Shown here: positions 22,967-33,146 of the stretch, piece after piece | How the letters are laid out: the number at the start of each line of letters is the position of its first letter | How positions within the stretch are numbered: the first letter of the stretch is position 1 | Origin: Acidobacteriota bacterium | Lineage (GTDB): Bacteria > Acidobacteriota > Blastocatellia > Pyrinomonadales > Pyrinomonadaceae | Length of the DNA: 33,146 bases | Assembly (NCBI GenBank): GCA_020200235.1 | Contig: JAIVJC010000011.1 | Span: 1-33,146 of the forward strand | Direction of reading: 5' to 3' | Program-made: the position numbers and the translations under genes | The notes under the pieces: model-generated | Seen by the model: only the letters and a program-made list of their open reading frames with translations | Told to the model about the DNA's origin: nothing | Databases searched by the model: none

Positions 22967-23716
22967 TTAACGCTGCCGCCCGTTCGCGTCGCGGTCGGGC
23001 GAAGCGTTCTGCTGGGGGCTCGCGCCGCGCAACACGGCGGCGCCGCGCGCCGTGGACTCGTAAGTCTGCGCGGCGAAGCGCAGGCTCGCGCGGTACATGC
23101 CGCCGATGGAGCCGTCGGGCGAGAGCGTGCTGGTGCCGATGAGGACGGCGACCAAAACCATCGTCGCGACCGTCGCGAGCTGCGGCGAGACGACCACGTC
23201 GAGCCAGCCGCGCAGCCACTCGGCGAAGCGCGACCCCGCGGGCGGGCGAACCATCTCGGCTTCGGTCGTGCCGAGCGTCGCCTGCAGGATGCGCTCGTGC
23301 AGACCGGCGGGGAGAGCCCGCTCCTCGCTGATGTACGAGTAGCACGCGCCGATGGAGCGCACCACCTCGCCGGGCAGGTTCGTGCAACCCGCGCACAGAG
23401 CCGCGTGGCGCTCCCAGCGGTGGAAGAGCGGCGCGGGCAGGAAGCCGTCGAGGTAGTCGGTTAAGTGGTTCTCGAACTCGTCGCAGGTCATCGCCGTCTC
23501 CGGCGTCGTCTGCATGAGGATGCGCGCTTCGAGCTGGCGCGACGGCGCGGGCGGCGTGTCCGCGGCGACGGCGCGCAGCGTCGTCTTGACCTCGTTCAAA
23601 AGATCGTGACAGACGGGGCAGCGCAGCGCGTGCTCTGCGCACGCGCGCTGCGGGTCGGAGGCGAGCGCGCCTTCGAGGTAGTCGGTCAGTCGATCTTCAA
23701 ATTCCGAACAAAGCAT
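22967..23716 (-). CDS. Anti-sigma factor with two zinc-finger (ZAS/zf-HC2) domains and one membrane helix
   Basis: The 249-residue protein carries two copies of the zinc-binding anti-sigma signature HxxxCxxC. The first is in EHALRCPVC (about 28-36) after CSEFEDRLTDYLEG; the second is in RHAALCAGC (about 103-111) after CDEFENHLTDYLDG. The near-identical lead-ins show an internal duplication. A single membrane helix follows (LATVATMVLVAVLIGTSTL, near 180-198), then about 50 residues outside. The family binds its partner ECF sigma factor in the cytoplasm and frees it on a signal, often oxidative or envelope stress. It is 97 bases after the sigma gene on the same strand, the standard pair. The ATG 23716 has GAGAGAAAG directly upstream. 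Confidence 0.85.
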   Translation of the reverse strand: MLCSEFEDRLTDYLEGALASDPQRACAEHALRCPVCHDLLNEVKTTLRAVAADTPPAPSRQLEARILMQTTPETAMTCDEFENHLTDYLDGFLPAPLFHRWERHAALCAGCTNLPGEVVRSIGACYSYISEERALPAGLHERILQATLGTTEAEMVRPPAGSRFAEWLRGWLDVVVSPQLATVATMVLVAVLIGTSTLSPDGSIGGMYRASLRFAAQTYESTARGAAVLRGASPQQNASPDRDANGRQR

Positions 23717-23813
23717 CTTTCTCTCGTTTCACCCTTCGTTGATTTTACCCTGCCCGCGCCCGTTTGAGCCCCCCCGCCGAAACGACGCGCGAACGAAAAA
23801 TTCTCCACGCGCT

Positions 23814-24422
23814 TTAAGCGTCGCTCATCGCGACGACGCGCATCCTCCGCAGAATCTTCGCCAACTCGATCCTGCCGCGGTTGATGCGCGACTTGACCGT
23901 GCCTTCGGGAATCTTTAACAGGTCGACGATCTCCTGGTAGCTCAGCTCCTCGATGTCGCGCAGGATGACGCAGGTGCGAAGATCCGTCGGCAGCTTGTCG
24001 ATCCCCGCTTGCACCTGCGCGCCCAGCTCGCGCCGCTCCATCTCGCGCTGCGGCGATCCGCCCGCGGCGCGCAGGTGGTAGGTGTGTCCTTCGAGGTCTT
24101 CGGCGTGGGTGTCCTGGGGGGCGCGCTGGCGGCGGCGGTAGTCGTCGATGATCAGGTTGCGCGCGAGGCGCATGAGCCAGTTCTGCAAGTCGCCCTGCTT
24201 CGAGTCGTACTGTTCGAGCGAGCGGTAGACGCGGACGAAGACCTCCTGCGTCAAATCCTCCGCCGCGTCGGCGCGCGAGGTGAAGCGGTAGGCGAGGTTG
24301 TAGATGCGGCGCGAGAACAGAGACACGATCTCCTCCCACGCCGCGCCGTCGCCCGCGCGACAACGCCTGACCAGCTCGGCACCTTCCGTCACAGCAGTCA
24401 AAGCTCTTACGGCTCCCACCAC
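23814..24422 (-). CDS. ECF-type RNA polymerase sigma factor
   Basis: The 202-residue protein has the two-domain layout of ECF sigma factors. Sigma2 (about 28-95) includes FSRRIYNLAYRFTSRADAAE, DLTQEVFVRVYRSL and WLMRLARNLIIDDYRRRQR, which bind the -10 element. Sigma4 (about 138-195) includes LPTDLRTCVILRDIEELSYQ and EIVDLLKIPEGTVKSRINRG, the helix-turn-helix for the -35. A linker with HAEDLEGHTYHLRAAGG joins them. The start is GTG 24422 with AAAGGGG about ten bases upstream. The downstream anti-sigma gene makes a regulated pair, usually autoregulated. Target genes cannot be named from the window. Confidence 0.92.
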   Translation of the reverse strand: MVGAVRALTAVTEGAELVRRCRAGDGAAWEEIVSLFSRRIYNLAYRFTSRADAAEDLTQEVFVRVYRSLEQYDSKQGDLQNWLMRLARNLIIDDYRRRQRAPQDTHAEDLEGHTYHLRAAGGSPQREMERRELGAQVQAGIDKLPTDLRTCVILRDIEELSYQEIVDLLKIPEGTVKSRINRGRIELAKILRRMRVVAMSDA

Positions 24423-24518
24423 CCGTCCGGTCCCCTTTCCGTCTCCCGGCGAGGTGCACGGGCGACTCCCACGTCGAACAGGCTTAACGACGACGCCGGC
24501 GGGAAAGTTCCTTGCGAA

Positions 24519-24547
24519 ATTATAGGAAACGAAGGGCGTTGTGGGAA
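24519..24547 (-). promoter_or_regulatory. Promoter of the sigma/anti-sigma operon
   Basis: On the minus strand a perfect TATAAT (24524-24519) has TTCCCA (24547-24542) at 17 bases. The start would be near 24510, about 90 bases before the sigma gene. It ends ten bases from repeat element E. Confidence 0.5.
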
Positions 24548-24556
24548 GGCGTGACC

Positions 24557-24672
24557 ATTGCGGATTGCGGATTTCGGATCGCGGATTGAGGAAGCAGGAA
24601 CTTCGAATTTCGCTCCCGGATCGGGCTCGCGGGTTTCAAATCCGCAATCCGCATTCCGCATTCCGCATTCCG
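24557..24672. repeat. Word-repeat hairpin element E (GCGGATT / AATCCGC family)
   Basis: The left arm (24557-24590) reads ATTGCGGATTGCGGATTTCG and onward; the right arm (24634-24672) reads AATCCGCAATCCGCATTCCG and onward with three tandem GCATTCC units. It lies in the divergent region between the sigma-factor gene and the UPF0104-type gene. The rest of 24423-24824 holds the sigma promoter, a candidate NrdR box and nothing else I recognise. Confidence 0.8.
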
Positions 24673-24731
24673 TGTGTCCGCAATTGCCCTCTGTTGCGCC
24701 CCGCCCCTTAATGTTATAGCCTGTGCGAGCC

Positions 24732-24747
24732 ATACAATATATTGTGT
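24732..24747. promoter_or_regulatory. Candidate NrdR box
   Basis: The 16-mer ATACAATATATTGTGT contains a perfect 12-base palindrome, ACAATATATTGT, and differs at one position from the NrdR-box consensus as I recall it (ACAC-W-ATATAT-W-GTGT type). It lies 77 bases before the UPF0104-type gene that precedes nrdR. Its left half includes TACAAT, a good -10, so binding would block transcription. A second box about 31 bases away, which is usual, is not evident. Confidence 0.5.
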
Positions 24748-24824
24748 CGAGCCTCTTTTGTTGAGTCAGCTCGTTTGGCACGTACCGAAGGCGGTAAGTA
24801 AACACCGCGGAGACGTTTGAAGTT

Positions 24825-25919
24825 TTGCGCCACTTCCTCAAGTTCACGGCACTGCTCCTGCTGACCGCGCTGCTGCTCTGGTGGTTCGCGCGCGGGGTCG
24901 ATTGGGCGCGGGTCGGCGGCGAGATGGCGGGCACGAACTGGCTGCTCATCGCGGCGGGCGTCGCGGTCGTCTGCGCGACCTACATAGTTCGGGCGCTGCG
25001 CTGGGGGGCGCTGCTCGCGCCCGTCGCGCGGGCGGGCTGGCGCGAACTGCTGGCGGCGACCACCGTCGGCTTCGGCGCGGTCTTCCTCGTCGGCAGGACC
25101 GGAGAGGTCGTGCGCCCTTCGTTCCTGCCGCTCGTCGACAGCCGGGTGAGCCCTTCGGCGTCATTCGTGACCATCGGCGTCGAGCGCATCTACGACATCA
25201 CGGCGGTCGTCGTCCTCTTCGCGATCAACCTGATCTGGTTTCGCGCGCCGGGCGGCGACCCGGAGGCTTACGCGCAGGTGCGTCGCGCCGGGTTCGTCTT
25301 ATTAGTCGCGGCACTCGCGGGCATCAGCGGGCTCGTCCTGTTTCGGCTGCGCGGCGCGGAAGTGATCCGCTGGCTCGACGCGAGGTTAGAGCGCGCGCCC
25401 GCGGGCGTCGGGCGCGTCGGGAGATTTTTGACAGAACTGCTGGACGAGCTGCGCCGCGCGCTCGGCGTGCTGACGGACGCGCGCGCCCTGGCGGTGACGG
25501 TCGGGTGGACTGTGCTGCTGTGGGCGGCGATCGCGGTGGCGAACTGGTTCGTGCTGCGCGCGTTCAACCTCCCGTTCGGCGCGGGCGAGACGTTGTTCGT
25601 GCTCGGCTTCGCCCTCGTCGGCTCGCTGGTGCCGACGCCGGGCGGCGCGGCGGGCGCGTTCCACGTCGCGACGGCGCGCGGCTTGACGTTCCTCGGCGTC
25701 GCGGAAGCGAAGGCGGCAGCCGTCTCCATCGTGCTGCACCTGGTCGTCTTCGGTCCGGCGCTCTTCATCGGTCTCTACTACTTTCTGCGCAGCGACGTGA
25801 AATTCTCGCGGCTGCGCGGCGCGGCGCGCGACGCCGGGGGCGAGAAGGGCAGGGCGGCGGCGTCGTCGCGCGTCGGGTTCGGGCGGGAGGGGAAGGCGAG
25901 CGCGTCCGCGGCGCGTTAG
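24825..25919 (+). CDS. UPF0104/LPG-synthase-TM-type multi-pass membrane protein
   Basis: The product has 364 residues and about eight membrane helices. The pattern fits the lysylphosphatidylglycerol synthase transmembrane (UPF0104) family. Typical elements are ALRWGALL after the second helix, GRTGEVVRPSFLPLVDSRVS, TIGVERIYDITAVVVLF and the LVGSLVPTPGGAAGAFHVAT loop. The soluble lysyl-transfer domain of true MprF is absent, so it more likely moves or binds a lipid (flippase-like) than aminoacylates it. The start is TTG 24825 with GGAG about 12 bases upstream. The C-terminus is a basic Gly/Ala/Arg tail. A candidate NrdR box lies upstream and nrdR follows after 98 bases, so the two may share a transcript. 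Confidence 0.8.
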   Translation: MRHFLKFTALLLLTALLLWWFARGVDWARVGGEMAGTNWLLIAAGVAVVCATYIVRALRWGALLAPVARAGWRELLAATTVGFGAVFLVGRTGEVVRPSFLPLVDSRVSPSASFVTIGVERIYDITAVVVLFAINLIWFRAPGGDPEAYAQVRRAGFVLLVAALAGISGLVLFRLRGAEVIRWLDARLERAPAGVGRVGRFLTELLDELRRALGVLTDARALAVTVGWTVLLWAAIAVANWFVLRAFNLPFGAGETLFVLGFALVGSLVPTPGGAAGAFHVATARGLTFLGVAEAKAAAVSIVLHLVVFGPALFIGLYYFLRSDVKFSRLRGAARDAGGEKGRAAASSRVGFGREGKASASAAR

Positions 25920-26017
25920 GGCTTCCGGCGCGCGACGGAACAGATCGCGGGTTCGCTTCCCGGAGTTTCAGGTGAAGCCCCGCGGCGTCAGTTAACTAAC
26001 CTGAGTCGGAGTCGTTT

Positions 26018-26506
<489 letters not shown>

Positions 26507-26507
26507 A

Positions 26508-26586
26508 AGTCTGGAGTCTCGGAGTCTGGAGTCAAAAACGATCCTTGCCTTTGACTCCGAGACCCCAGACTCCGAGACTCCAGACT
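26508..26586. repeat. Word-repeat hairpin element F (GTCTGGAGTCTCGGA family)
   Basis: The left arm (26508-26536) reads AGTCTGGAGTCTCGGAGTCT and onward to GTCAAA. The right arm (26550-26586) is TTTGACTCCGAGACCCCAGA and onward to CTCCAGACT. The loop is 13 bases. It starts two bases after the nrdR stop and ends three bases before the hsp20 ATG, so it fills the entire intergenic space. Confidence 0.85.
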
Positions 26587-26589
26587 CAA

Positions 26590-27054
26590 ATGGTTATGCG
26601 AGTCATCGGGCTTGAGCGGATCGAGATCGAGCGGCTGCGGCAGCGGGTGCGCAGGCTGGTCGCGGCGATGCAGGAGGTGATGGACGACGTGCCGTCCGGC
26701 GCCGCCGGTGCGTGGACGCCGCCGGTCGACGTCTGCGAGTCGGGCGGCGAGGTCATCGTCAAGGTGGAGCTGCCGGGCGTCGGGGCGGGCGACATCGATT
26801 TGACGCTCACGAACAATTCTTTGCGGATCGCGGGGAAGAAGAAGCGGCGCGCGCCGCGCGGCGCCGTCTCGCACATCTGCAGCGAGCGCGGCTACGGGAC
26901 TTTCACGCGCACGGTCGCGCTGCGCTGGTCGCTGAAGACGCGCGGCGCTTCGGCGCAACTCGCGAACGGCCTGCTCACCGTGCGGCTGCCGAAACTCTCG
27001 GACAGGCGCGGCGCGGAATTCAAGATACCGATCAAGGAAAACGATGAACGATGA
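26590..27054 (+). CDS. Hsp20/alpha-crystallin family small heat-shock protein
   Basis: The product has 154 residues with start ATG 26590 (MVMRVIGLERIEIERL); ATG 26596 is equally possible. The open frame continues upstream into repeat F, but that part (MPLTPRPQTPRLQTQ) is a repeat translation, not a gene. The alpha-crystallin domain spans about 40-145: WTPPVDVCESGGEVIVKVEL, PGVGAGDIDLTLTNNSLRIAG and the closing ANGLLTVRLPKL (conserved GxLxxxLPK-like end). It holds unfolding proteins for refolding, in the cytoplasm. No ribosome binding site is visible because repeat F occupies that position. The last codons (ENDER) are made of repeat G words. It precedes lon on the same strand, a sensible proteostasis pairing. 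Confidence 0.9.
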   Translation: MVMRVIGLERIEIERLRQRVRRLVAAMQEVMDDVPSGAAGAWTPPVDVCESGGEVIVKVELPGVGAGDIDLTLTNNSLRIAGKKKRRAPRGAVSHICSERGYGTFTRTVALRWSLKTRGASAQLANGLLTVRLPKLSDRRGAEFKIPIKENDER

Positions 27055-27121
27055 ACGCGGAACGATGAAGCAATGACGAGAACAGTCGCCTTTACTTCAT
27101 CGTTCATCGTTCATCGTTCAT
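27040..27121. repeat. Word-repeat hairpin element G (AACGATGAACG family)
   Basis: The left arm (27040-27070) reads AACGATGAACGATGAACGCG and onward to GATGAAG. The right arm (27095-27121) reads CTTCATCGTTCATCGTTCAT and onward. It begins inside the hsp20 coding sequence, supplying its last codons and stop, and ends 12 bases before the lon ATG. Confidence 0.85.
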
Positions 27122-27133
27122 ACTTTTAATACC

Positions 27134-29590
<2,457 letters not shown>

Positions 29591-29616
29591 AGGCGGGAGA
29601 TGCGCGGAATTAGATC

Positions 29617-29675
29617 GGGCAATGTGACCACACCCGCACGCGGCTGCGGGGGGCGCTCCGCGCCCCGAATTGCCC
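29617..29675. terminator. Nested hairpin after lon
   Basis: GGGCAAT (29617-29623) pairs with ATTGCCC (29669-29675), enclosing a perfect GGGGCGC-TCC-GCGCCCC (29650-29666). There is no T-run, so termination would be weak or Rho-assisted. The rest of 29591-29785 shows no gene. Confidence 0.4.
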
Positions 29676-29785
29676 TGCCAAAGGCGCAACCGGACGCCGC
29701 CCGCAGGCATCTTAAATTCGACTGCGGCGGAGCGGGATTTGTACGGAAACATTACCCGTTTCGCCTTTTCTATCAAGTAGATAAG

Positions 29786-29814
29786 GTTGACACTCCCGGA
29801 GCCGTGTGATAAGT
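29786..29814 (+). promoter_or_regulatory. Promoter of the lytic transglycosylase gene
   Basis: Perfect TTGACA (29786-29791), a 17-base spacer and TAAGTA (29809-29814), within GCCGTGTGATAAG. The start would be near 29822, leaving a leader of about 180 bases in which no riboswitch was recognised. AAGGAG lies about nine bases before the ATG 30004. Confidence 0.65.
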
Positions 29815-30003
29815 ATCAGACCTGCCCCGGGCGACTTCGACGGCAGCCCCTCGCGCTTTCGTTAGTCGTCTCCGGGCGGTAAGCTTTTCATCCTCGCGCT
29901 TCATACTTAGTGGAACCGCTCGCGCGATCTCGTCGTGAAGACTAGTGGAGATCGCCATCGTGGATTCGCTTCAGCCTGAGGTTTTAAGGAGACCGAACGA
30001 CTG

Positions 30004-31782
30004 ATGAAAACGAGCTTCCCCCGACTTATTTCTTTCGCCGCCATCATCTCGATTCTCGCCGCGCAGCTCCCCGCCGCGCGCGCGCAAGGTCTGTCCGCCT
30101 CGCCCCTGCGTAACACGCCGTCAGATGTCGAGCGCGACGCCGGTCGCGTGCAGGCGGTCATCGATCAGGCGGAGAACCATTACAAACTCGCCGAGCTGAG
30201 CCTGCGCGATCGCAACATCGACGCCGCGCGCGCCGAGTTCGACAAGTCGGTCGACACGATCCTCGAGTCGGGCTTAGACGTGCGCGCGAACCCGAAGCTC
30301 CAGACCTTCTACCTCCAACTCGTCGAGCGCATCTACCGCGCGGAAGTCCCGGCGCAGGTCGCGCCCGCTGCCACTCAGGCGGTCGTCGCGTCGAACGCCG
30401 CGCAGCCCGCCCAGTTGGGCGGCGCGCAGATCATTAACGCGAACGCGACCAACGACGTGGCGAGCGTGCAGCAGCCGACGGGCTTTTTGCGCGACCAGCA
30501 CTTCGAGCCTTCGCCGCTCGACGAGCTGAGCAAGATCGTGCTGACCGAGGAAGAGAAGACGGTGACCGACGAGGAGGTCGCCAAGCTCGAAGAGGCGAAG
30601 AGCACGATCAACTTCGGCTTCAACACGAACACGCTCATCCAGCAGTACATCAACTACTACCAGGGCCGCGGCCGCGGGACGATGGAAGTGGGCTTGCGCC
30701 GCTCGGGTCGCTACATGACGATGGCGCGCGAGATTTTCCGCAAGGAGGGCGTGCCCGAAGACATCGTGTGGCTCGGTCAGGTCGAGAGCACCTGGAAGCC
30801 GAACGCCTACTCGTGGGCGGCCGCCTCGGGGCTCTGGCAGTTCATCCCCTCGACGGGCTCGCGCTACGGCTTGCGCCAGACCGCGTGGGTGGACGAGCGC
30901 AACAGCTTCGAGAAGGCGACGCACGCCTCGGCGCGCTACCTGAAGTGGCTGCACGACCGCTACAACAACTGGGAACTCGCGATGGCCGCCTACAACACGG
31001 GCGAGGGCAACATCGACCGCGCCATCTCGCGCGCGGGCGCGCGCGACTTCTGGCGCATCTACCCGTTCATCGCGCAGGAGACGCGCAACTACGTGCCGAA
31101 CATCCTGGCGACGATCCTGATCGCGAAGAACCCGGAAAGGTACGGCTTCCGCAACATCCGCCCCGAAGCGCCGCTCTCCTACGACGTGGTCAACGTGCCT
31201 TCGGCGACCAGCCTCCAGCTCGTCGCCTCGGCGGCGGACTCGAGCGTCGATTACCTGCGCTCGATCAACCCGGAGCTGCGCCGCGACGTGACGCCGCGCG
31301 GCGAGTCTTACAACCTGAGAGTCCCCGCCGGTCGCGGCAAGGCGTTCGTCGCGCTCCTGAAGCGCGTGCCCGCCGACCGTAGGGAGTCGGCGAAGGTCGT
31401 CCCGGTCGCGCCGGGCGAAGACTTCGGCTCGGTCGCCGCGCGCACGGGTTCGAGCGTCGCCCAGTTGCAGCTCTGGAACGCGGGCGTCGATCTCTCGAAG
31501 GGCGGCAAGCTGGTCGTCCCGTCGGGCGCGGTGAGAAACGTCGCGATGGTGCGGGCGCGCCCGAACACGTCCGCCGCCGCCAGCACGCTCGTCACCGTCA
31601 AGGCGAAGGCTGGCGAGACCATCGCGCAGATCGCCGCGCGCTACGGCGCCAATCCGGAAGAGGTCGCGCGCCTGAACGCCTACGCGTCGGACGCGGCGCT
31701 CGTCGCGAACCAGATGGTCAAGGTCCCCGCCAAGCCGGGCACCGCCGTCACGAACGGCACGCCGGGTCGGCGCGGCAGGTAA
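30004..31782 (+). CDS. MltD-like lytic transglycosylase with two LysM domains
   Basis: The 592-residue exported protein starts MKTSFPRLISFAAIISILAA with cleavage near ARAQ (about residue 28). Residues about 45-110 are helical and TPR-like (NHYKLAELSLRDRNIDAARA). The SLT lysozyme-like domain (about 215-370) has catalytic Glu261 in GQVESTWKPNAYSWAAASGL and WQFIPSTGSRYG, AMAAYNTGEGNIDRAI and NYVPNILA, all standard for family 1D. Two LysM peptidoglycan-binding repeats follow (VVPVAPGEDFGSVAARTGSS and VKAKAGETIAQIAARYGANP). It should cleave glycan strands to anhydromuropeptides in the periplasm. It is a single-gene unit with its own promoter and terminator. Confidence 0.93.
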   Translation: MKTSFPRLISFAAIISILAAQLPAARAQGLSASPLRNTPSDVERDAGRVQAVIDQAENHYKLAELSLRDRNIDAARAEFDKSVDTILESGLDVRANPKLQTFYLQLVERIYRAEVPAQVAPAATQAVVASNAAQPAQLGGAQIINANATNDVASVQQPTGFLRDQHFEPSPLDELSKIVLTEEEKTVTDEEVAKLEEAKSTINFGFNTNTLIQQYINYYQGRGRGTMEVGLRRSGRYMTMAREIFRKEGVPEDIVWLGQVESTWKPNAYSWAAASGLWQFIPSTGSRYGLRQTAWVDERNSFEKATHASARYLKWLHDRYNNWELAMAAYNTGEGNIDRAISRAGARDFWRIYPFIAQETRNYVPNILATILIAKNPERYGFRNIRPEAPLSYDVVNVPSATSLQLVASAADSSVDYLRSINPELRRDVTPRGESYNLRVPAGRGKAFVALLKRVPADRRESAKVVPVAPGEDFGSVAARTGSSVAQLQLWNAGVDLSKGGKLVVPSGAVRNVAMVRARPNTSAAASTLVTVKAKAGETIAQIAARYGANPEEVARLNAYASDAALVANQMVKVPAKPGTAVTNGTPGRRGR

Positions 31783-31806
31783 GACGAGCGAATACAAAGT
31801 CGGAAT

Positions 31807-31848
31807 GGCGGGGGATGAAGTTAAGTCATCCCCCGCCTTTTTCTTTCA
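31807..31848 (+). terminator. Rho-independent terminator of the lytic transglycosylase gene
   Basis: GGCGGGGGATGA (31807-31818) pairs with TCATCCCCCGCC (31826-31837) around the loop AGTTAAG, followed by TTTTTCTTTC. This is a textbook terminator. Confidence 0.93.
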
Positions 31849-31995
31849 GGGCGATGCTCGATAAGTCGGTCTCGTGACTCGACGCGACCGAGCCGCGAAT
31901 GATCCGGGCGCGAAAATTCTCTTGACCTCCGGGTGGTTATCGCGTTTGATCTCTCTCGTTCTTCCAACTCCGAAGCCGAGCAGGTTCTCACCGCC

Positions 31996-33146
31996 ATGCT
32001 CTTCCGCACACAGTCAGCCGCCGTCTACGGCATCGACGCCGATCTGGTCGACGTGGAAGTCGATCTCACGCCCGCGCGCAACGAGGTCGACACCTCGCCG
32101 CCCGTGACCATCGTCGGCCTGCCCGACGCCGCCGTCAGGGAGTCGCGTGAGAGGATCCGCGCCGCCGTCAACAACAGCGGCTTCTTCTTCCCGTTCCACA
32201 AGACGACGATCAACCTCGCGCCGGCGGACGTGCGTAAGGAAGGCGCGAGCTTCGATCTTCCCATCGCGCTCGGCATCCTCGGCGCGAACGGCGATCTCGG
32301 CGAACTCGAGAGCCTCACGCACGTGCTCACGGTCGGCGAGCTGTCGCTCGACGGTCGCGTGCGCGCGATCAAGGGCGCGCTGCCCGTCGCCATCCGCGCG
32401 CGCGACGCCGCGATCAAAACCCTCCTGCTGCCCGAGGAGAACGCGCACGAGGCGGCGGTCGTCGCCGGCGTGGACGTTTACGGCGTCGCCGACCTGCGCT
32501 CGGCGGTCGAGCTCGTCACGGCGCTCGCGCGCGGCGAGCGACCCGCGCCTGTCCGGATCGATCCGACGGAAGTGCTCGCGCCGCGCTCCGCGCACGGCGT
32601 CGACTTCCGCGAGGTGCGCGGTCAGCTCGCCACCAAGCGCGCGCTCGAAGTGGCGAGCGCGGGCGCGCACAACATCCTGCTCATCGGCCCGCCGGGATCG
32701 GGCAAGACGATGCTCGCCAAGCGGCTGCCGACGATCCTGCCGCCACTGGAGTTCGAGGCGGCGCTGGAGCTGACGAAGATTCACTCCGTCGCGGGGCTGA
32801 CGGGTCGCGCCGGTCTCGTCACCGAGAGACCCTTCCGCTCGCCGCACCACACGATCAGCGACGCGGGGCTCATCGGCGGCGGCGCGGTGCCGCGGCCCGG
32901 CGAAGTCTCTCTCGCGCACCACGGCGTGCTGTTCCTCGACGAGCTGCCGGAGTTCGATCGCAGCGTCCTGGAAGTCCTGCGCCAGCCGCTCGAAGATCAG
33001 AAGGTCACGATCAGCCGCGCGTCGATGTCGCTGACGTTCCCCGCGTCGTTCATGCTCGCGGCGGCGATGAACCCTTGCCCCTGCGGTTTCTGGAATGACC
33101 CGACGCGCGAGTGCCGTTGCACGCCTCTGCAGATTCAACGCTACGT
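31996..33146 (+). CDS. comM: YifB/ComM-family Mg-chelatase-like AAA+ ATPase, C-terminus outside the window
   Basis: The start is ATG 31996 ([20 protein letters not shown]), and 383 codons are visible before the window ends, about three quarters of the usual 510. The N-terminal domain has the S5/Lon-like fold typical of the family ([50 protein letters not shown]). The AAA+ part has Walker [21 protein letters not shown] (about 230) and Walker [12 protein letters not shown], followed by the family zinc-like CPCG and CRC motifs. ComM is a hexameric helicase that promotes branch migration during uptake of foreign DNA in transformation. The ribosome binding site is weak. The 213 bases before it hold only the previous terminator. 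Confidence 0.92.
   Translation, partial: MLFRTQSAAVYGIDADLVDVEVDLTPARNEVDTSPPVTIVGLPDAAVRESRERIRAAVNNSGFFFPFHKTTINLAPADVRKEGASFDLPIALGILGANGDLGELESLTHVLTVGELSLDGRVRAIKGALPVAIRARDAAIKTLLLPEENAHEAAVVAGVDVYGVADLRSAVELVTALARGERPAPVRIDPTEVLAPRSAHGVDFREVRGQLATKRALEVASAGAHNILLIGPPGSGKTMLAKRLPTILPPLEFEAALELTKIHSVAGLTGRAGLVTERPFRSPHHTISDAGLIGGGAVPRPGEVSLAHHGVLFLDELPEFDRSVLEVLRQPLEDQKVTISRASMSLTFPASFMLAAAMNPCPCGFWNDPTRECRCTPLQIQRY

Noticed and set aside
24407-24949. Minus-strand frame with peptides such as NADCGMRNADCG
   Set aside because: It is a translation of repeat element E; this type of peptide is a known artefact of such repeats.
26545-26589. N-terminal extension of Hsp20 (MPLTPRPQTPRLQ)
   Set aside because: It is the translation of repeat F; the conserved protein starts at 26590 or 26596.

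Overview
The window is very G+C-rich (about two thirds or more by eye) and chromosomal in character. It carries rph, lon, nrdR, selA, a class A PBP, a YifB/ComM ATPase, tRNA-Asn and a remnant of ssrA. The gene mix (tricorn-like S41 protease, ECF sigma/zinc-finger anti-sigma operon, MXAN_5187-type protein, Uma2 protein, SET protein) and many word-like intergenic hairpins suggest an acidobacterium, perhaps Blastocatellia/Pyrinomonadales. That placement is inference; no 16S rRNA gene is present.

Layout. 1-3673 (minus): end of a secreted protein gene and a tricorn-type protease. 3783-7582 (plus): a translationally coupled sugar/glycosyltransferase cluster whose epimerase is internally deleted. 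7586-7788: palindromic terminator, tRNA-Asn(GTT) and its promoter. 7938-8675: esterase. 8729-10399: a lower-G+C restriction-modification cassette, a SmaI-like endonuclease (predicted CCCGGG) convergent with an N4-cytosine-type methyltransferase. 10421-13027 (minus): PBP1A. 13168-15624: a damaged stretch with a repeat hairpin, the 3' half of ssrA, a Uma2 gene cut off and joined out of frame to a murI without a start codon, then an intact rph. 15741-19787: secreted protein, SET-domain protein, truncated histidine kinase, selA and an MXAN_5187-like protein, separated by repeat hairpins. 19963-21378 (minus): cold-shock protein and M23 peptidase, each with a long leader. 21754-24422 (minus): ECF sigma factor, double zinc-finger anti-sigma factor, B-box-like membrane protein and a small membrane protein. 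24732-29590 (plus): a candidate NrdR box, UPF0104-type membrane protein, nrdR, Hsp20 and lon. 30004-31782: lytic transglycosylase with LysM repeats. 31996-end: yifB/comM, cut by the window edge.

Two themes stand out. First, seven intergenic elements (A-G) share one architecture, near-tandem 7-12-base words in one arm and their reverse complement in the other, but use several different words. They start or end exactly at stop codons and start codons, and one supplies the last codons of hsp20. Second, at least three loci (epimerase, ssrA, Uma2/murI), and perhaps the histidine kinase, look like the product of deletions, two of them next to such elements. This is either assembly collapse or real genome erosion; reads across the junctions would decide.

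Functionally the window mixes envelope biogenesis (PBP1A, M23 peptidase, lytic transglycosylase, glycosyltransferases, murI), proteostasis (Lon, Hsp20, tricorn), regulation (ECF/anti-sigma, NrdR, Csp) and one clearly acquired defence cassette. CCCGGG, the predicted target of that cassette, appears strongly under-represented across the window.
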